NCBI GenBank assembly: GCA_030447445.1
Contig: JAUJOW010000001.1
Coordinates: 402,263 to 453,633 of the forward strand
From: Acidimicrobiales bacterium
Lineage (GTDB): Bacteria; Actinomycetota; Acidimicrobiia; Acidimicrobiales; Iamiaceae
Length of the DNA: 51,371 nucleotides
Direction: 5' to 3'
Below, one piece after another: positions 34,059-42,602 of the stretch. A program made the translations under genes and the position numbers. Numbering within the stretch: the first letter of the stretch is position 1; every line of letters begins with the position of its first letter. The notes under the pieces were generated by a model. That model was not told the DNA's origin and did no database searches. It worked only from the letters and a program-made list of their open reading frames with translations.

Positions 34059-34070
34059 GATCCCCTTCAC

Positions 34071-34086
34071 TTGACCGGGCGGTCAA
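34071..34086. promoter_or_regulatory. palindromic operator TTGACC-N4-GGTCAA, copy 2
   Basis: TTGACC 34071-34076, spacer GGGC, GGTCAA 34081-34086. It lies in the divergent region between the hydrolase and the glycosidase operon. Same arms and spacing as at 28283-28298, so probably the same regulator. Confidence 0.6.
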
Positions 34087-34134
34087 GGTGGTCCGGTGTG
34101 GTCACATGGCACCGTGCGGGTTGAAGGATCCTTC

Positions 34135-35532
34135 GTGCTCCCCGACGGCTTCCGCTTCGGCGTGGCCACCGCCGGGTTCCAGGTCGAGGGCCACACCAAC
34201 GGCCCCGGCGAGCCCCGCAACAACTGGTACGGGTGGGAGCGGGACGGGCGGGTCGAGCCGTCGGGCATCGCCCTCGACTTCTGGCGCCACGCCGAGGACC
34301 ACCTCGATCGGGCCGTGTCCGCCGGCTGCGACGGGTTCCGCCTGTCGGTGGAGTGGGCCCGCTGCGAGCCGACCGAGGGCCAGCTCGACGAGAGCGCCTT
34401 CGACCGCTACGCCGCCATCATCGACGCCTGCCACGACCGGGGGCTGGAGCCCCTCGTCACCCTCCACCACTTCACGCACCCCTGGTGGCTGGGTGAGCGG
34501 TTCTGGCTGGCGCTCGATGCCCCCGAGCGCTTCGCCGCATGGGCGGCGACGGCGGTCGACCGTCTCGGGGGCCGAGCCACCCACTGGGTGACCTCGAACG
34601 AGGTGAACATCCTGGCCCTGAGCTCGTTCCTCCTCGGAACCCACCCGCCGGGCGCCCGCCTTGCCGTGGGCGATGCGGTGCGGTCCCTCGACCACCTCCT
34701 GGCCGGCCACGTGCTCGCCTACGGCGCGGTCCACGCCCGCCGCCCCGACGCCGTGGTCGCCACCAACACCTTCACGTTCTCGGTGTACGAGCTCGACCGG
34801 TTGCTGATCGACGTGCTCACCGCCCGCCTCCACGGCGTCACCCGTGACGACCTGTCGGCCTGGCTCGGCGAGCGGCGGGCGGCCTACCACGCCACCGTCG
34901 AGCCCCACACCGGCAAGGAGCGGTTCTTCCGCCGCTGGGCGGCCCGGGCCATCCCCCTCGACCGGGCGCTGCCCCGCACGGTGGCCGCAGTGTACGACAG
35001 CCCCCACGCGTGCACCCTCGACGTCACCCAGATCGACCACTACGCCCCCGGCGTGGCGGGGCACCTGGGCCGGCCCGGGCGCCGCACGGCGGGGGGCAGG
35101 GTCTGGGAACCAGCCGGCCCGCTGTGGGACGACGAGCCCGACCCCGAGGCGTTCAAGACCTTCGCCGCCGCCAACGTCGCTCCCGGCCGAGACCTGTGGA
35201 TCGTGGAGAACGGCCTGTGCAACCGGGTGCGCAACGGGCGCTCGTGGCCCCGCCTGGACGGCTGGACCCGCCCCCGCTACCTGCGCGCCCACCTGGCCGC
35301 CGTGGTCGACCTCATCGACGCCGGCGTCCCGCTCGGCCGCTACTACCACTGGTCGTTGGCCGACAACTACGAGTGGGGCTCCTACGAGCCCCGGTTCGGC
35401 CTGTACGGCATCGACCGGGAACGGGGCCTCCGGTGGTCGACCCACGACGCCATGGGCTACGACGCCGCCGGCGCCTACCGCCGCCTGACCGACGGCCTGC
35501 GGGCCGGCGACCGCTCCGTGCTGGAACCGTGA
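34135..35532 (+). CDS. glycoside hydrolase family 1 (beta-glucosidase/galactosidase)
   Basis: 465 residues from GTG 34135. The GH1 N-terminal motif is FRFGVATAGFQVEG. The acid/base Glu is in WVTSNEVNILALSS (TxNE) and the nucleophile Glu in LWIVENGLCN (VENG). WSLADNYEWGSYEPRFGLY is the aglycone/C-terminal signature. GTG 34135 has GAAGGA 6 bases upstream; upstream GTGs at 34096 and 34114 would add residues without homology. Its stop overlaps the galT start (GTGA), forming a glycosidase-galT-galK operon, so the released galactose or a galactoside is probably the target. No signal peptide: intracellular. Confidence 0.92.
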   Translation: MLPDGFRFGVATAGFQVEGHTNGPGEPRNNWYGWERDGRVEPSGIALDFWRHAEDHLDRAVSAGCDGFRLSVEWARCEPTEGQLDESAFDRYAAIIDACHDRGLEPLVTLHHFTHPWWLGERFWLALDAPERFAAWAATAVDRLGGRATHWVTSNEVNILALSSFLLGTHPPGARLAVGDAVRSLDHLLAGHVLAYGAVHARRPDAVVATNTFTFSVYELDRLLIDVLTARLHGVTRDDLSAWLGERRAAYHATVEPHTGKERFFRRWAARAIPLDRALPRTVAAVYDSPHACTLDVTQIDHYAPGVAGHLGRPGRRTAGGRVWEPAGPLWDDEPDPEAFKTFAAANVAPGRDLWIVENGLCNRVRNGRSWPRLDGWTRPRYLRAHLAAVVDLIDAGVPLGRYYHWSLADNYEWGSYEPRFGLYGIDRERGLRWSTHDAMGYDAAGAYRRLTDGLRAGDRSVLEP

Positions 35533-36419
35533 AGCCCGACCGGTCGACGAGGCCGCCGCCGATCACCGGGCTGCGGGTCGACCCGCTCACGGGTCTCGAG
35601 GTGCAGGTGGTGGGCGCCCGCCAGGGCCGCCCCAACCTCCCGTGCGCCGGCTGTCCGTTCTGCGTGGGCGGTAAGGAGGCGCTCGAGCCCTACCGCACCC
35701 GCGCCTTCGTCAACCGGTGGCCGTCGTACCCCGACGACCGCTGCGAGGTCGTCCTCTACTCCCCCGAGCACGACGCCTCGCTGTGGTCCCTCGGCCGGGA
35801 CGGGGTCCGGGCCGTGATCGACCTGTGGGCAGCCCGCACCGCCGCCCTCGGCCGCCGCTCCGACGTCGACTACGTGCTCGTGTTCGAGAACCACGGCCCC
35901 GAGGTCGGGGCCACCATCTCCCACCCCCACGGCCAGATCTTCGCCTTCGACCGGATCCCCGAGCGACCGGCCCGCGTGCTGGCTCGCCTGGGCGCCGGCC
36001 ACTCCGTGCTCGAGGACGACCCGGCCGGGGAACGGGTGGTGGCCGAGGACGGCGGGTGGCGGGCGTGGGTGCCCTGGGCCTCGGTCTACCCCCATGGCCT
36101 CCGGGTGGCGCCGCTCGAGCGTCGAGCCGACCTCCCTTCCCTCGACGACGCCGAGCGCGACGCGCTCGCGGCGATGCTCGTCGACGTGCTGGCCCGCCTC
36201 GACCGCCGCTACCCCCGGCCCATGCCGTACATGATGTGGTTCCACCAGCGGCCCACCGACGGCGGGCGGTGGCCGCAGGCCTGGCTGCACCTCGAGGTCG
36301 CCGGCCCCTGGCGGGCCGAAGGCGTGATGCGGTTCGTGGCCGCCGGCGAGCTCGGCAGCGGCACGTTCGTCAACCCGGTGCCGCCCGAGGAGGCGGCCGC
36401 CGCCCTCCGGGACGCCTGA
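35529..36419 (+). CDS. galT: galactose-1-phosphate uridylyltransferase
   Basis: 296 residues, a somewhat short GalT. It exchanges UMP between UDP-glucose and galactose-1-phosphate in the Leloir pathway. Zinc site Cys residues are in CAGCPFC; the catalytic His triad is SHPHGQIFAFD (HPHGQ). The C-terminal part YMMWFHQRP and LHLEVAGPWR fit the family. GTG 35529 overlaps the GH1 stop by 4 bases and the gene's own stop overlaps galK. The bacterial short form lacks a long C-terminal extension. Confidence 0.93.
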   Translation: MKPDRSTRPPPITGLRVDPLTGLEVQVVGARQGRPNLPCAGCPFCVGGKEALEPYRTRAFVNRWPSYPDDRCEVVLYSPEHDASLWSLGRDGVRAVIDLWAARTAALGRRSDVDYVLVFENHGPEVGATISHPHGQIFAFDRIPERPARVLARLGAGHSVLEDDPAGERVVAEDGGWRAWVPWASVYPHGLRVAPLERRADLPSLDDAERDALAAMLVDVLARLDRRYPRPMPYMMWFHQRPTDGGRWPQAWLHLEVAGPWRAEGVMRFVAAGELGSGTFVNPVPPEEAAAALRDA

Positions 36420-37489
36420 TGGGTGCACCACCCTCCGACACCGAGGGGACCGTGGCGGCGTTCGCACCGGGGCGGGTGAACCTGATCGGGGACCACACCG
36501 ACCACACCGGTGGCCTGGTGCTGCCGATGGCCATCGACCTCGGCACCACGGTGGCCGGCCAGCGAGGGGGCGATCGGGTGGTCCTCCGGTCGGCCGAGGA
36601 AGCCGAGCCGGCGGTCGTCTCCCTCGACATCGGCGAGCCGGCCGGCGCCGAGCCGCCCTGGGCCCGGTACGTGGCCGGGGTGGTGGCCGAGCTGCGGCCG
36701 CCGGTCGGGCTGACCGGCACCGTCGCCACCACGCTGCCGGTGGGGAGCGGCCTGTCGTCGAGCGCGGCGCTGGAGGTGGCCGTGGCCCTCGCCCTCGGCG
36801 CCGAGGGGCCGCCGTTGGTCCTCGCCGAGCTCTGCCAGCGGGCCGAGCAGCGGGCCTCCGGCGTGCCCTGCGGGATCATGGACCAGCTCGCCTCCACCGC
36901 CGGGATCGACGGCCACGCTCTCCTCATCGACTGCCACGCCCGCATCATCGAGCCCGTCCCGCTTCCTGACGACGTCGAGGTGGTGGTGGTCGACTCGGGC
37001 GAGGCCCGCGCGCTCGCCGGCTCGGCCTACGCCGAGCGCCGGACGGAGTGCGAGGCGGCCGAGGCCATCATCGGTCCCCTCCGATGCTGCCGGCCCGGTG
37101 ACGAACGAGGCATCGCCGACATCTCACTGCGGCGCCGGGCCCGGCACGTCATCGGAGAGAACGCCCGGGTGCGGAGCTTCGCCGCCGCCCTCGCCGCCGG
37201 CGACATGACGACCGCCGGCGCGGCGATGGCGGCGAGCCACGGCAGCCTGCGGGACGACTTCGCCGTCTCCACGCCGACGCTCGACGCCCTCGTCGAGCGG
37301 CTCTCGGCGCGGCCCGGCGTGCACGGCGCCCGGCTGACCGGGGCCGGCTTCGGCGGCTGCGTGGTGGCCCTGGCGAGCCCGGGCGCGCTCACCGAGGGCT
37401 GGCGGGTACGACCATCGCCAGGAGCCCGGCTGGTCGCCTCCCCCGCCCCCTCAGCGCCCTCGGGCGGGGCCGGCACCGGCGCTCGGTAG
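36419..37489 (+). CDS. galK: galactokinase
   Basis: 356 residues of the GHMP kinase superfamily. The signature PGRVNLIGDHTDHTGG, ATP loop PVGSGLSSSAALEVA and C-terminal TGAGFGGCVVAL are all present; Asp in CGIMDQLASTAG is the catalytic base region. It phosphorylates galactose for GalT. ATG 36419 overlaps the galT stop (TGATG). No galE (epimerase) or sugar transporter follows in the window. Confidence 0.96.
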   Translation: MGAPPSDTEGTVAAFAPGRVNLIGDHTDHTGGLVLPMAIDLGTTVAGQRGGDRVVLRSAEEAEPAVVSLDIGEPAGAEPPWARYVAGVVAELRPPVGLTGTVATTLPVGSGLSSSAALEVAVALALGAEGPPLVLAELCQRAEQRASGVPCGIMDQLASTAGIDGHALLIDCHARIIEPVPLPDDVEVVVVDSGEARALAGSAYAERRTECEAAEAIIGPLRCCRPGDERGIADISLRRRARHVIGENARVRSFAAALAAGDMTTAGAAMAASHGSLRDDFAVSTPTLDALVERLSARPGVHGARLTGAGFGGCVVALASPGALTEGWRVRPSPGARLVASPAPSAPSGGAGTGAR

Positions 37490-37563
37490 CCTCGGTCATC
37501 GCCTCCCACCGTCGGCGTCCAGCGCGAGCAGACGCCCGGGAGAGGTGGTGGGCGGCGGTCCCT

Positions 37564-39885
37564 GTGGTCGTGCCGATGTGCGTGTTCGTCGAGGGCCTCG
37601 TCGGCCGTCGGCTGCTGGCTCCCGGTGACGCCTCGAGCTACTACCTCCCGCTCCGCATCCTGGCCGCCCGGGCGTGGCGGTCGGGGGAGCTGCCCGGTTG
37701 GGACCCGTGGGCCTTCGCCGGTTCGCCGCTGCTGTCGCTGCACCAGTCGGCTGTCTTCTACCCACCCAACCTGGTCGCGCTGGTCCTGCCCGTCGCCACG
37801 GCCCACAACCTGGTGGTGGCCGGGTCGTTCGCCCTCGGTGGTGGTGGCGCCTACCTGCTGTGCCGCCGCCTGCAGGGGGACCCGCTCGGCGCCGCGGTGG
37901 CCGGGGTCGGCTTCGGGCTGTCGGGCTTCCTCTTCGGCCACGTCGTGCACACCTCGATCGTGGCCTCGGCGGTGTGGCTGCCCTGGGCGCTCTGGGGGTT
38001 CGAGCTCCTTCGGGAGCGGGTCGGCCCCGGTCGCCTGCTCGCCGCCGGCGGGCCCGTGGCCATGGCCGTGCTGGCCGGCCACAGCCAGATGGTCGCCGTC
38101 ATCCTCGCCGTGGTCGTCGGCTACGCCGCCGCCGTCACCGTGCTCGACCGGCCGCGGTCGTGGCCGTCGCTCCCGCTGGCCGGGCTCGCCGCCGTCACCG
38201 GGCTCGCCCTCGGCGGCGTGCAGCTCCTTCCCGCCCTCGCCGTGATCGGGGACTCCGGTCGCGCCCACTTCTCCTACCTGGAGGCGATGGCGTTCTCGTT
38301 CTCGCCGTCCTCGATCCCGCTGCTCCTCTTCCCGTACCTGTTCGGCAACCAGCTGGCCTCGGGGCCGTTCACGGCCCCGTACCGAGGAGAGTGGTCGCTC
38401 ACCGAGCTGTCCGGGTCGGTCGGGTGCGCCGCGCTGGTGCTGGCCGGCGCCGGAATGGGCGTGGATGCCGTGCGCCGGGACCGGCGTAGAGCGGCGCTGG
38501 CGGTGGTGGCCGTCGTGGCCCTGCTCGTCGCCCTCGGCGACTCGACGCCGGTGGGGCGGGTCGTGCACGCCCTGCCCGTCTACGGGCAGTTCCGCTCCTG
38601 GGGCCGGGCCACGGTCGCCATCGACCTGGTCGTGGCCGTGCTGGCGGGCCTCGGTGCCACCGAGCTGCGCGCCGCCGAACCCCTCCGACGGCGGAGGGCC
38701 GCTCGCCGGTCGTCGTTCGTCCTCGCCGGTGTGGTGGGGATGGCGCTGTTGACGCTGGTCGTGCCGTCCATCGACGAGCAGCGGGCGCCGGGCGCCACCG
38801 GCGTGCTGGCCCTCGCGCTCCCCGTCGCCGCCGCCGTGTCGGCCACCGCCGTCGCCGCCGTCGCCGCCGCCGATCGACGGCGCCTCGTCACCCTGGCCCT
38901 GGTGCCCGTCGTCGTGGCCGACCTGTTGGCCTTCGGCCTCTACTTTCGCTGGCGGGACCACAGCCCGGACCCGGACGACCTCGCCGCGCTCCTCTCACCC
39001 GACGAAGCTCCGGTCTGGGGGCCGGTGCCGGATGCTCCGGGCGGTCTCGACCGCATGGCCTACGTCGGCGGCGATCCGCTGCAGCTGGCCCCGTGGTACC
39101 AGCGGGTGCTCGACGCCAAGCAGGTCCCCTCCGCCAACGGCTTCGACCCGCTGGCCCCTTCCCGCTTTCGGGAGGCGGTGGGCGCCATGGACGACCGCGG
39201 GGGGATGCGGGCCCCCGAGCTCGTCTGGTCCAGGCACAGCCACGTGCTCGACCTCTTGCGGGTCTCCCTGGTGGTGGGGCATCCGCCGTCGACCCCCGGC
39301 ACGCCCCCGGCCTCGCTGGGCGAGGGCACCCCGGTGCCAGGGACCGAGCTCGTGCGCTACGAGCGCCGGCCGACGCTGCCCCAGGCGTTCCTCGCCGGCG
39401 AAGCCCGGCCGGTGACCCACGACCAGGCGCTGGCGGCCCTGTGGGGCCGCAGCCCCCTCGATCCCTCGGCCACCGCGCTCATCGAGGGAAGGTGCGAGCC
39501 CTGCCGGGACGCCGACCGGGCCGGTCCTGCCGGGACCGTCCGAGCCGGATCCCTGGGCACGGGCACCGCCCGGTTCGAGGTGGAGGCCACGCGTCCGGCG
39601 GTGCTCGTGGTCAGCCAGGCCTGGGCACCGGGATGGTCGGCGTCGGTGGACGGCGAGGAGGCGCCGGTGGTGCGGGTGGACGGGCTCGTGCAAGGCGTGC
39701 CCGTCGGACCCGGTCGCCAGGTGGTGGCGTTGCACTACCGACCGCCCGGGCTCCGGGCCGGAGCCGCCATCAGCGGCGCCGCCGTCCTCGCCCTCACCGG
39801 GTGGGCCCTCCTGCGACGCTACCGCCAGCCTTCGTTCCACATGCGCAGGTCGAGCTCCTCCCGGGGCGCCTCGACGGCGGCGTAG
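37564..39885 (+). CDS. YfhO-like polytopic membrane protein
   Basis: 773 residues. YfhO-family membrane protein, probably a GT-C type glycosyltransferase for lipid or polymer modification. Multiple TM segments (for example NLVVAGSFALGGGGAYLLC, MVAVILAVVVGYAAAVTVL, RAALAVVAVVALLVAL) cover the first 480 residues, with DASSYYLPLRILAA-GELPGWDP near the start; a soluble beta-rich domain and a final helix follow. GTG 37564 is the first start; no ribosome site is convincing. Its last 22 codons overlap the 3' end of the PMT gene head to head. Acceptor and donor are unknown. Confidence 0.85.
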   Translation: MVVPMCVFVEGLVGRRLLAPGDASSYYLPLRILAARAWRSGELPGWDPWAFAGSPLLSLHQSAVFYPPNLVALVLPVATAHNLVVAGSFALGGGGAYLLCRRLQGDPLGAAVAGVGFGLSGFLFGHVVHTSIVASAVWLPWALWGFELLRERVGPGRLLAAGGPVAMAVLAGHSQMVAVILAVVVGYAAAVTVLDRPRSWPSLPLAGLAAVTGLALGGVQLLPALAVIGDSGRAHFSYLEAMAFSFSPSSIPLLLFPYLFGNQLASGPFTAPYRGEWSLTELSGSVGCAALVLAGAGMGVDAVRRDRRRAALAVVAVVALLVALGDSTPVGRVVHALPVYGQFRSWGRATVAIDLVVAVLAGLGATELRAAEPLRRRRAARRSSFVLAGVVGMALLTLVVPSIDEQRAPGATGVLALALPVAAAVSATAVAAVAAADRRRLVTLALVPVVVADLLAFGLYFRWRDHSPDPDDLAALLSPDEAPVWGPVPDAPGGLDRMAYVGGDPLQLAPWYQRVLDAKQVPSANGFDPLAPSRFREAVGAMDDRGGMRAPELVWSRHSHVLDLLRVSLVVGHPPSTPGTPPASLGEGTPVPGTELVRYERRPTLPQAFLAGEARPVTHDQALAALWGRSPLDPSATALIEGRCEPCRDADRAGPAGTVRAGSLGTGTARFEVEATRPAVLVVSQAWAPGWSASVDGEEAPVVRVDGLVQGVPVGPGRQVVALHYRPPGLRAGAAISGAAVLALTGWALLRRYRQPSFHMRRSSSSRGASTAA

Positions 39886-41201
39886 ACCGGGTAGAAGAAG
39901 GCGAAGCTGGCCACCGCGAGGACAGCGAGTCCGGCCGGTACCCAACGCAGCGCCCTGGTCCGGGCGCAGCGCTCGGCCAGGTAGGCCAGGCTCAGGGCCA
40001 CGAACGTGACCACCGGCGTCATGTAGAAGAAGTAGCCCGGGGTGGGCGACACCAGCCACGGCAGCCACTGCGCCAGGAGGAACAGCAGCAGGGCCCCTGC
40101 TCGCCAGTCCCGGCGGCGAAGGGCGGCGTAGGCCAGCACCGGGTACGCGGCCAGGGCCGGCCACCACACCGCCGGGTTGCCCAGGCCGACGATCTTGGCC
40201 CGATGGCCGGGGGCCACGGCGCAACCTCCGGGACGCTCCCGCGCCTCGGCATCGCACCGCTCGAAGTGGTACAGCACCGGTCGATCGAGCAGCGGCCACC
40301 CCCAGGCCGGGCTCCGATCGGGGTGGCGCGGGACCAGCTTCCGGTGGAAGCGCAGGATGTCGGCCTGCTCCCCCCACCAGGCCGCCAAGGTCGACACCGG
40401 CCCGTCGGGACAGGCGCCCTCGGCGCAGAGGCGGCGACCGGCATCGGTGCGCTCGACGTTCGCGAACCAACTGGCGTAGCTGGCCACGTAGACGGCGGAG
40501 GGGATGACGGTGAGCGAGGCTGCGGCCAGGACCACCGAGCCGGCCATCGACCGCCATCGCGCCGGACCCTCCCGTCGAGCCCACACCCACTCGCCGACCA
40601 GCACGAAGACGAGGGCCGCCGGCACGAGCACGATCCCGGCCCACTTGGTCGCCACCGCCGAGCCGAGCGCGAGGCCGGTGGCCGCGAGCCAACGAAGGCC
40701 TCGCCCGCCTCCCGCTCGCACGTCGCGGTGGACGAGGAGGGACAAGAAGGTCAGCGACACGAAGAGGGCGAAGAACACGTCGAGCATGGCGATGCGGCTC
40801 ATCGTGAAGGCCAGGCCGTCCACGGCCAGCAGGACGGCGGCCAGCGCCGCCGACCAGAGGTCGGGGAACAGGCGGCGGGCGCAGGCGTAGACGACGAGGA
40901 CGGTGAGGGTGCCGGCCAGCGCGGCCGAGATGCGCCAACCGAAGGGGTTGAAGCCGAAGACCTCGATGCCGCCGGCGATCAACCACTTCCCGAGCGGCGG
41001 GTGCACGGCCCGGACGCTCTCCACCCCCTGCCGGAGGTACTCGTGGGCGTCGTTGGCGTAGTAGGCCTCGTCGAAGTAGATCCGGTGCGGCCGGTCGAGC
41101 CTGAAGAGGCGGAGCGCGCCGGCGGCGAGGACCACCGCCGCCGGCAGGGCGATCGGCCCCCAGCGGCGGCGCCGTCCGGCCCGGTCGGAGGAAGAGCCCA
41201 C
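39819..41201 (-). CDS. PMT-family protein O-mannosyltransferase
   Basis: 460 residues, dolichyl-phosphate-mannose-protein mannosyltransferase type. DE motif FDEAYYANDAHEYLRQG near the N-terminus, VHPPLGKWLI, FGWRISAALAG, and about ten TM helices. Actinobacterial PMT attaches mannose to Thr/Ser of exported proteins using polyprenyl-phosphomannose. GTG 41201 is taken as the start; earlier in-frame sequence is a shadow of the lipoprotein tail. A strong hairpin sits directly upstream. The gene lies in line with the two Thr/Glu-tail genes, whose tails are plausible substrates (inference). Its end overlaps the convergent YfhO gene by 67 bp. Confidence 0.92.
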   Translation of the reverse strand: MGSSSDRAGRRRRWGPIALPAAVVLAAGALRLFRLDRPHRIYFDEAYYANDAHEYLRQGVESVRAVHPPLGKWLIAGGIEVFGFNPFGWRISAALAGTLTVLVVYACARRLFPDLWSAALAAVLLAVDGLAFTMSRIAMLDVFFALFVSLTFLSLLVHRDVRAGGGRGLRWLAATGLALGSAVATKWAGIVLVPAALVFVLVGEWVWARREGPARWRSMAGSVVLAAASLTVIPSAVYVASYASWFANVERTDAGRRLCAEGACPDGPVSTLAAWWGEQADILRFHRKLVPRHPDRSPAWGWPLLDRPVLYHFERCDAEARERPGGCAVAPGHRAKIVGLGNPAVWWPALAAYPVLAYAALRRRDWRAGALLLFLLAQWLPWLVSPTPGYFFYMTPVVTFVALSLAYLAERCARTRALRWVPAGLAVLAVASFAFFYPVYAAVEAPREELDLRMWNEGWR

Positions 41202-41210
41202 GAGCGCGGG

Positions 41211-41250
41211 CGCACCCCGGGCTTCGACGGAGGACGAAGCCCGGGGTGCG
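41211..41250 (-). terminator. perfect 16-bp hairpin between the lipoprotein and PMT genes
   Basis: CGCACCCCGGGCTTCG (41211-41226) pairs perfectly with 41235-41250 around an 8-base loop (ACGGAGGA). It lies 26 bases past the lipoprotein stop and 10 bases before the PMT start. No T-run. It is a good candidate for a terminator or attenuator separating the two, or an mRNA stabiliser. Confidence 0.7.
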
Positions 41251-41275
41251 GCCGGTCGGTGTGCGAGAGCCTGGC

Positions 41276-41437
41276 TCAGCTCTCGGTCTCGGTCTCCGTC
41301 TCGACCTCGGTCTCGGTGGCCTCGGTCTCCTCCTCGGTCTCCGTCTCGGTCTCCGTGGGTTCCTCGGTCTCGGTGGTCTCCTCCACCTCGGTCTCGGTGA
41401 CGTCCTCGGTCTCGGTCACCTCGGCCTCGTTGTCGTC
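41276..41437 (-). repeat. Thr/Glu tail coding repeat, copy in the lipoprotein
   Basis: These 162 bases match 42441-42602 with 8 differences, all synonymous. Internally it is built from ACCGAG-like hexamers (TE codons), a repeat prone to in-frame length change. Confidence 0.95.
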
Positions 41438-41524
41438 CTCGTCGTCTTCGCCGCAAGCCGCCCCCGAGAGGGCGAGCGCTCCGACGATGACGGGGACGGC
41501 TAGACGCTTGTACAGCTTCGACAT
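41276..41524 (-). CDS. lipoprotein with Thr/Glu-rich tail
   Basis: 82 residues. The signal peptide with lipobox LALSGAAC predicts a lipid-anchored Cys at about residue 24, and the mature protein is almost only acidic residues: GEDDEDD and then a 53-residue Thr/Glu tail with 17 Thr. No catalytic domain. The ATG at 41524 has GGAGGAAG. The tail is identical to that of the TM protein at 42441-42755. It probably makes a flexible, negatively charged, perhaps O-glycosylated layer (inference). I know of no named family. Confidence 0.85.
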   Translation of the reverse strand: MSKLYKRLAVPVIVGALALSGAACGEDDEDDNEAEVTETEDVTETEVEETTETEEPTETETETEEETEATETEVETETETES

Positions 41525-41606
41525 CTACTTCCTCCAGGATGGTTCGGTTGGCGCCATCTGCCGATAGGGCGTGGCGGCATACAGGAGCGACTCTAGGTGG
41601 CGGGGT

Positions 41607-42332
41607 TCAGCGCTTGCGGCGCTTGTCGTCGGCCTCGACCTCGACCTGTTCCTTGCGGACCTCCCCGGATACCTGCTGCTCCTCGGTGACCACGTCCTTG
41701 TCGAGTCGCACCCGCTCCTTCGGGACCACCCGCTTGTCCACGACGGGCTGCTCCTCGTGGAGCACCACCTCGTGCTCGTCCTCGCTCAGCGCCTCGCCGC
41801 TCGTGGCGTCACCCACGTTGGCGTCGGTGATGGCCTCGCGCTCGACCCGGACCTCTTCCCGCTGCACGGGCACGGTGGTCTGCACGTTCTCGGTGACGAT
41901 GTACTTGCGGAGGCGGGCTCGACCAGCCTCCCGGCTCTGCTTGCCGACCCTGACCTCCTCCTCGGAGCGGGTCATGGCGTCGTCGGTCTGACGTCCGCCG
42001 GCATCGCTGCCGGTGTCGGCGTACTCGCGCCCGTAGTGGGCGTACAGGGCCGCCTCCTCGTCGGGCTCGAGGTGGCCGTCGGCCTCGACCTGGGGGGCAT
42101 CCTTCACGCGGGACTTCTCGTGAGCCAAGCGCAGGGCGTCGCCCTGGACGTCGGCCCCGGCCAGCGGGGCGAACGACAGGCGGCTGCCGAACATACCGGT
42201 CTTGATGGCGAGCCACTCCGGTTGGCCCGACACGTCGTCGAGGTAGATGTCCTCGACCTTGCCGACCTTGTCGCCCGTGGGATCGACGACATCGAGGCCG
42301 ATCCACTCCTGGGGGTTCGTCTGGTCTGCCAT
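41607..42332 (-). CDS. PRC-barrel plus DUF2382 protein (second copy)
   Basis: 241 residues. PRC-barrel about residues 8-85 (WIGLDVVDPTGDKVGKVEDIY), then DDAMTRSEEEVRVG and a DUF2382 domain (TENVQTTVPVQREEVRVERE). It parallels the protein at 9885-10661, differing mainly in the linker and ends. The ATG at 42332 has GGAGGACA upstream. It lies between the two Thr/Glu-tail genes on the same strand, so the three are probably transcribed together. Highly charged, no signal peptide: cytosolic or at the inner face of the membrane. Confidence 0.9.
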   Translation of the reverse strand: MADQTNPQEWIGLDVVDPTGDKVGKVEDIYLDDVSGQPEWLAIKTGMFGSRLSFAPLAGADVQGDALRLAHEKSRVKDAPQVEADGHLEPDEEAALYAHYGREYADTGSDAGGRQTDDAMTRSEEEVRVGKQSREAGRARLRKYIVTENVQTTVPVQREEVRVEREAITDANVGDATSGEALSEDEHEVVLHEEQPVVDKRVVPKERVRLDKDVVTEEQQVSGEVRKEQVEVEADDKRRKR

Positions 42333-42440
42333 GTGCTTGTCCTCCGTTGTTCGTGTGCGGTGGTGTGGGTTTCCGGCTTCCCGGCTCGGCTCGAACGTCG
42401 ACGCCGGTCGGGATGTGGGTACGAGGCCCGAGAGGCCGGT

Positions 42441-42602
42441 TCAGCTCTCGGTCTCGGTCTCGGTCTCGACCTCGGTCTCGGTGGCCTCGGTCTCCTCTTC
42501 GGTCTCGGTCTCGGTCTCGGTCGGCTCCTCGGTCTCGGTGGTCTCCTCGACCTCGGTCTCGGTGACATCCTCGGTCTCGGTCACCTCGGCCTCGTTGTCG
42601 TC
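42441..42602 (-). repeat. Thr/Glu tail coding repeat, copy in the TM protein
   Basis: Encodes the same 53 residues plus stop as 41276-41437, with 8 silent differences and none that change the protein. The boundary of identity is sharp: upstream residues differ at once. Confidence 0.95.

Noticed and set aside
41276..41503. Plus-strand Leu/Gly- or Ser/Val-rich frames across the Thr/Glu-tail genes.
   Set aside because: They are the reverse reading of the TE hexamer repeat; the minus frames have a lipobox, a TM helix and ribosome sites.
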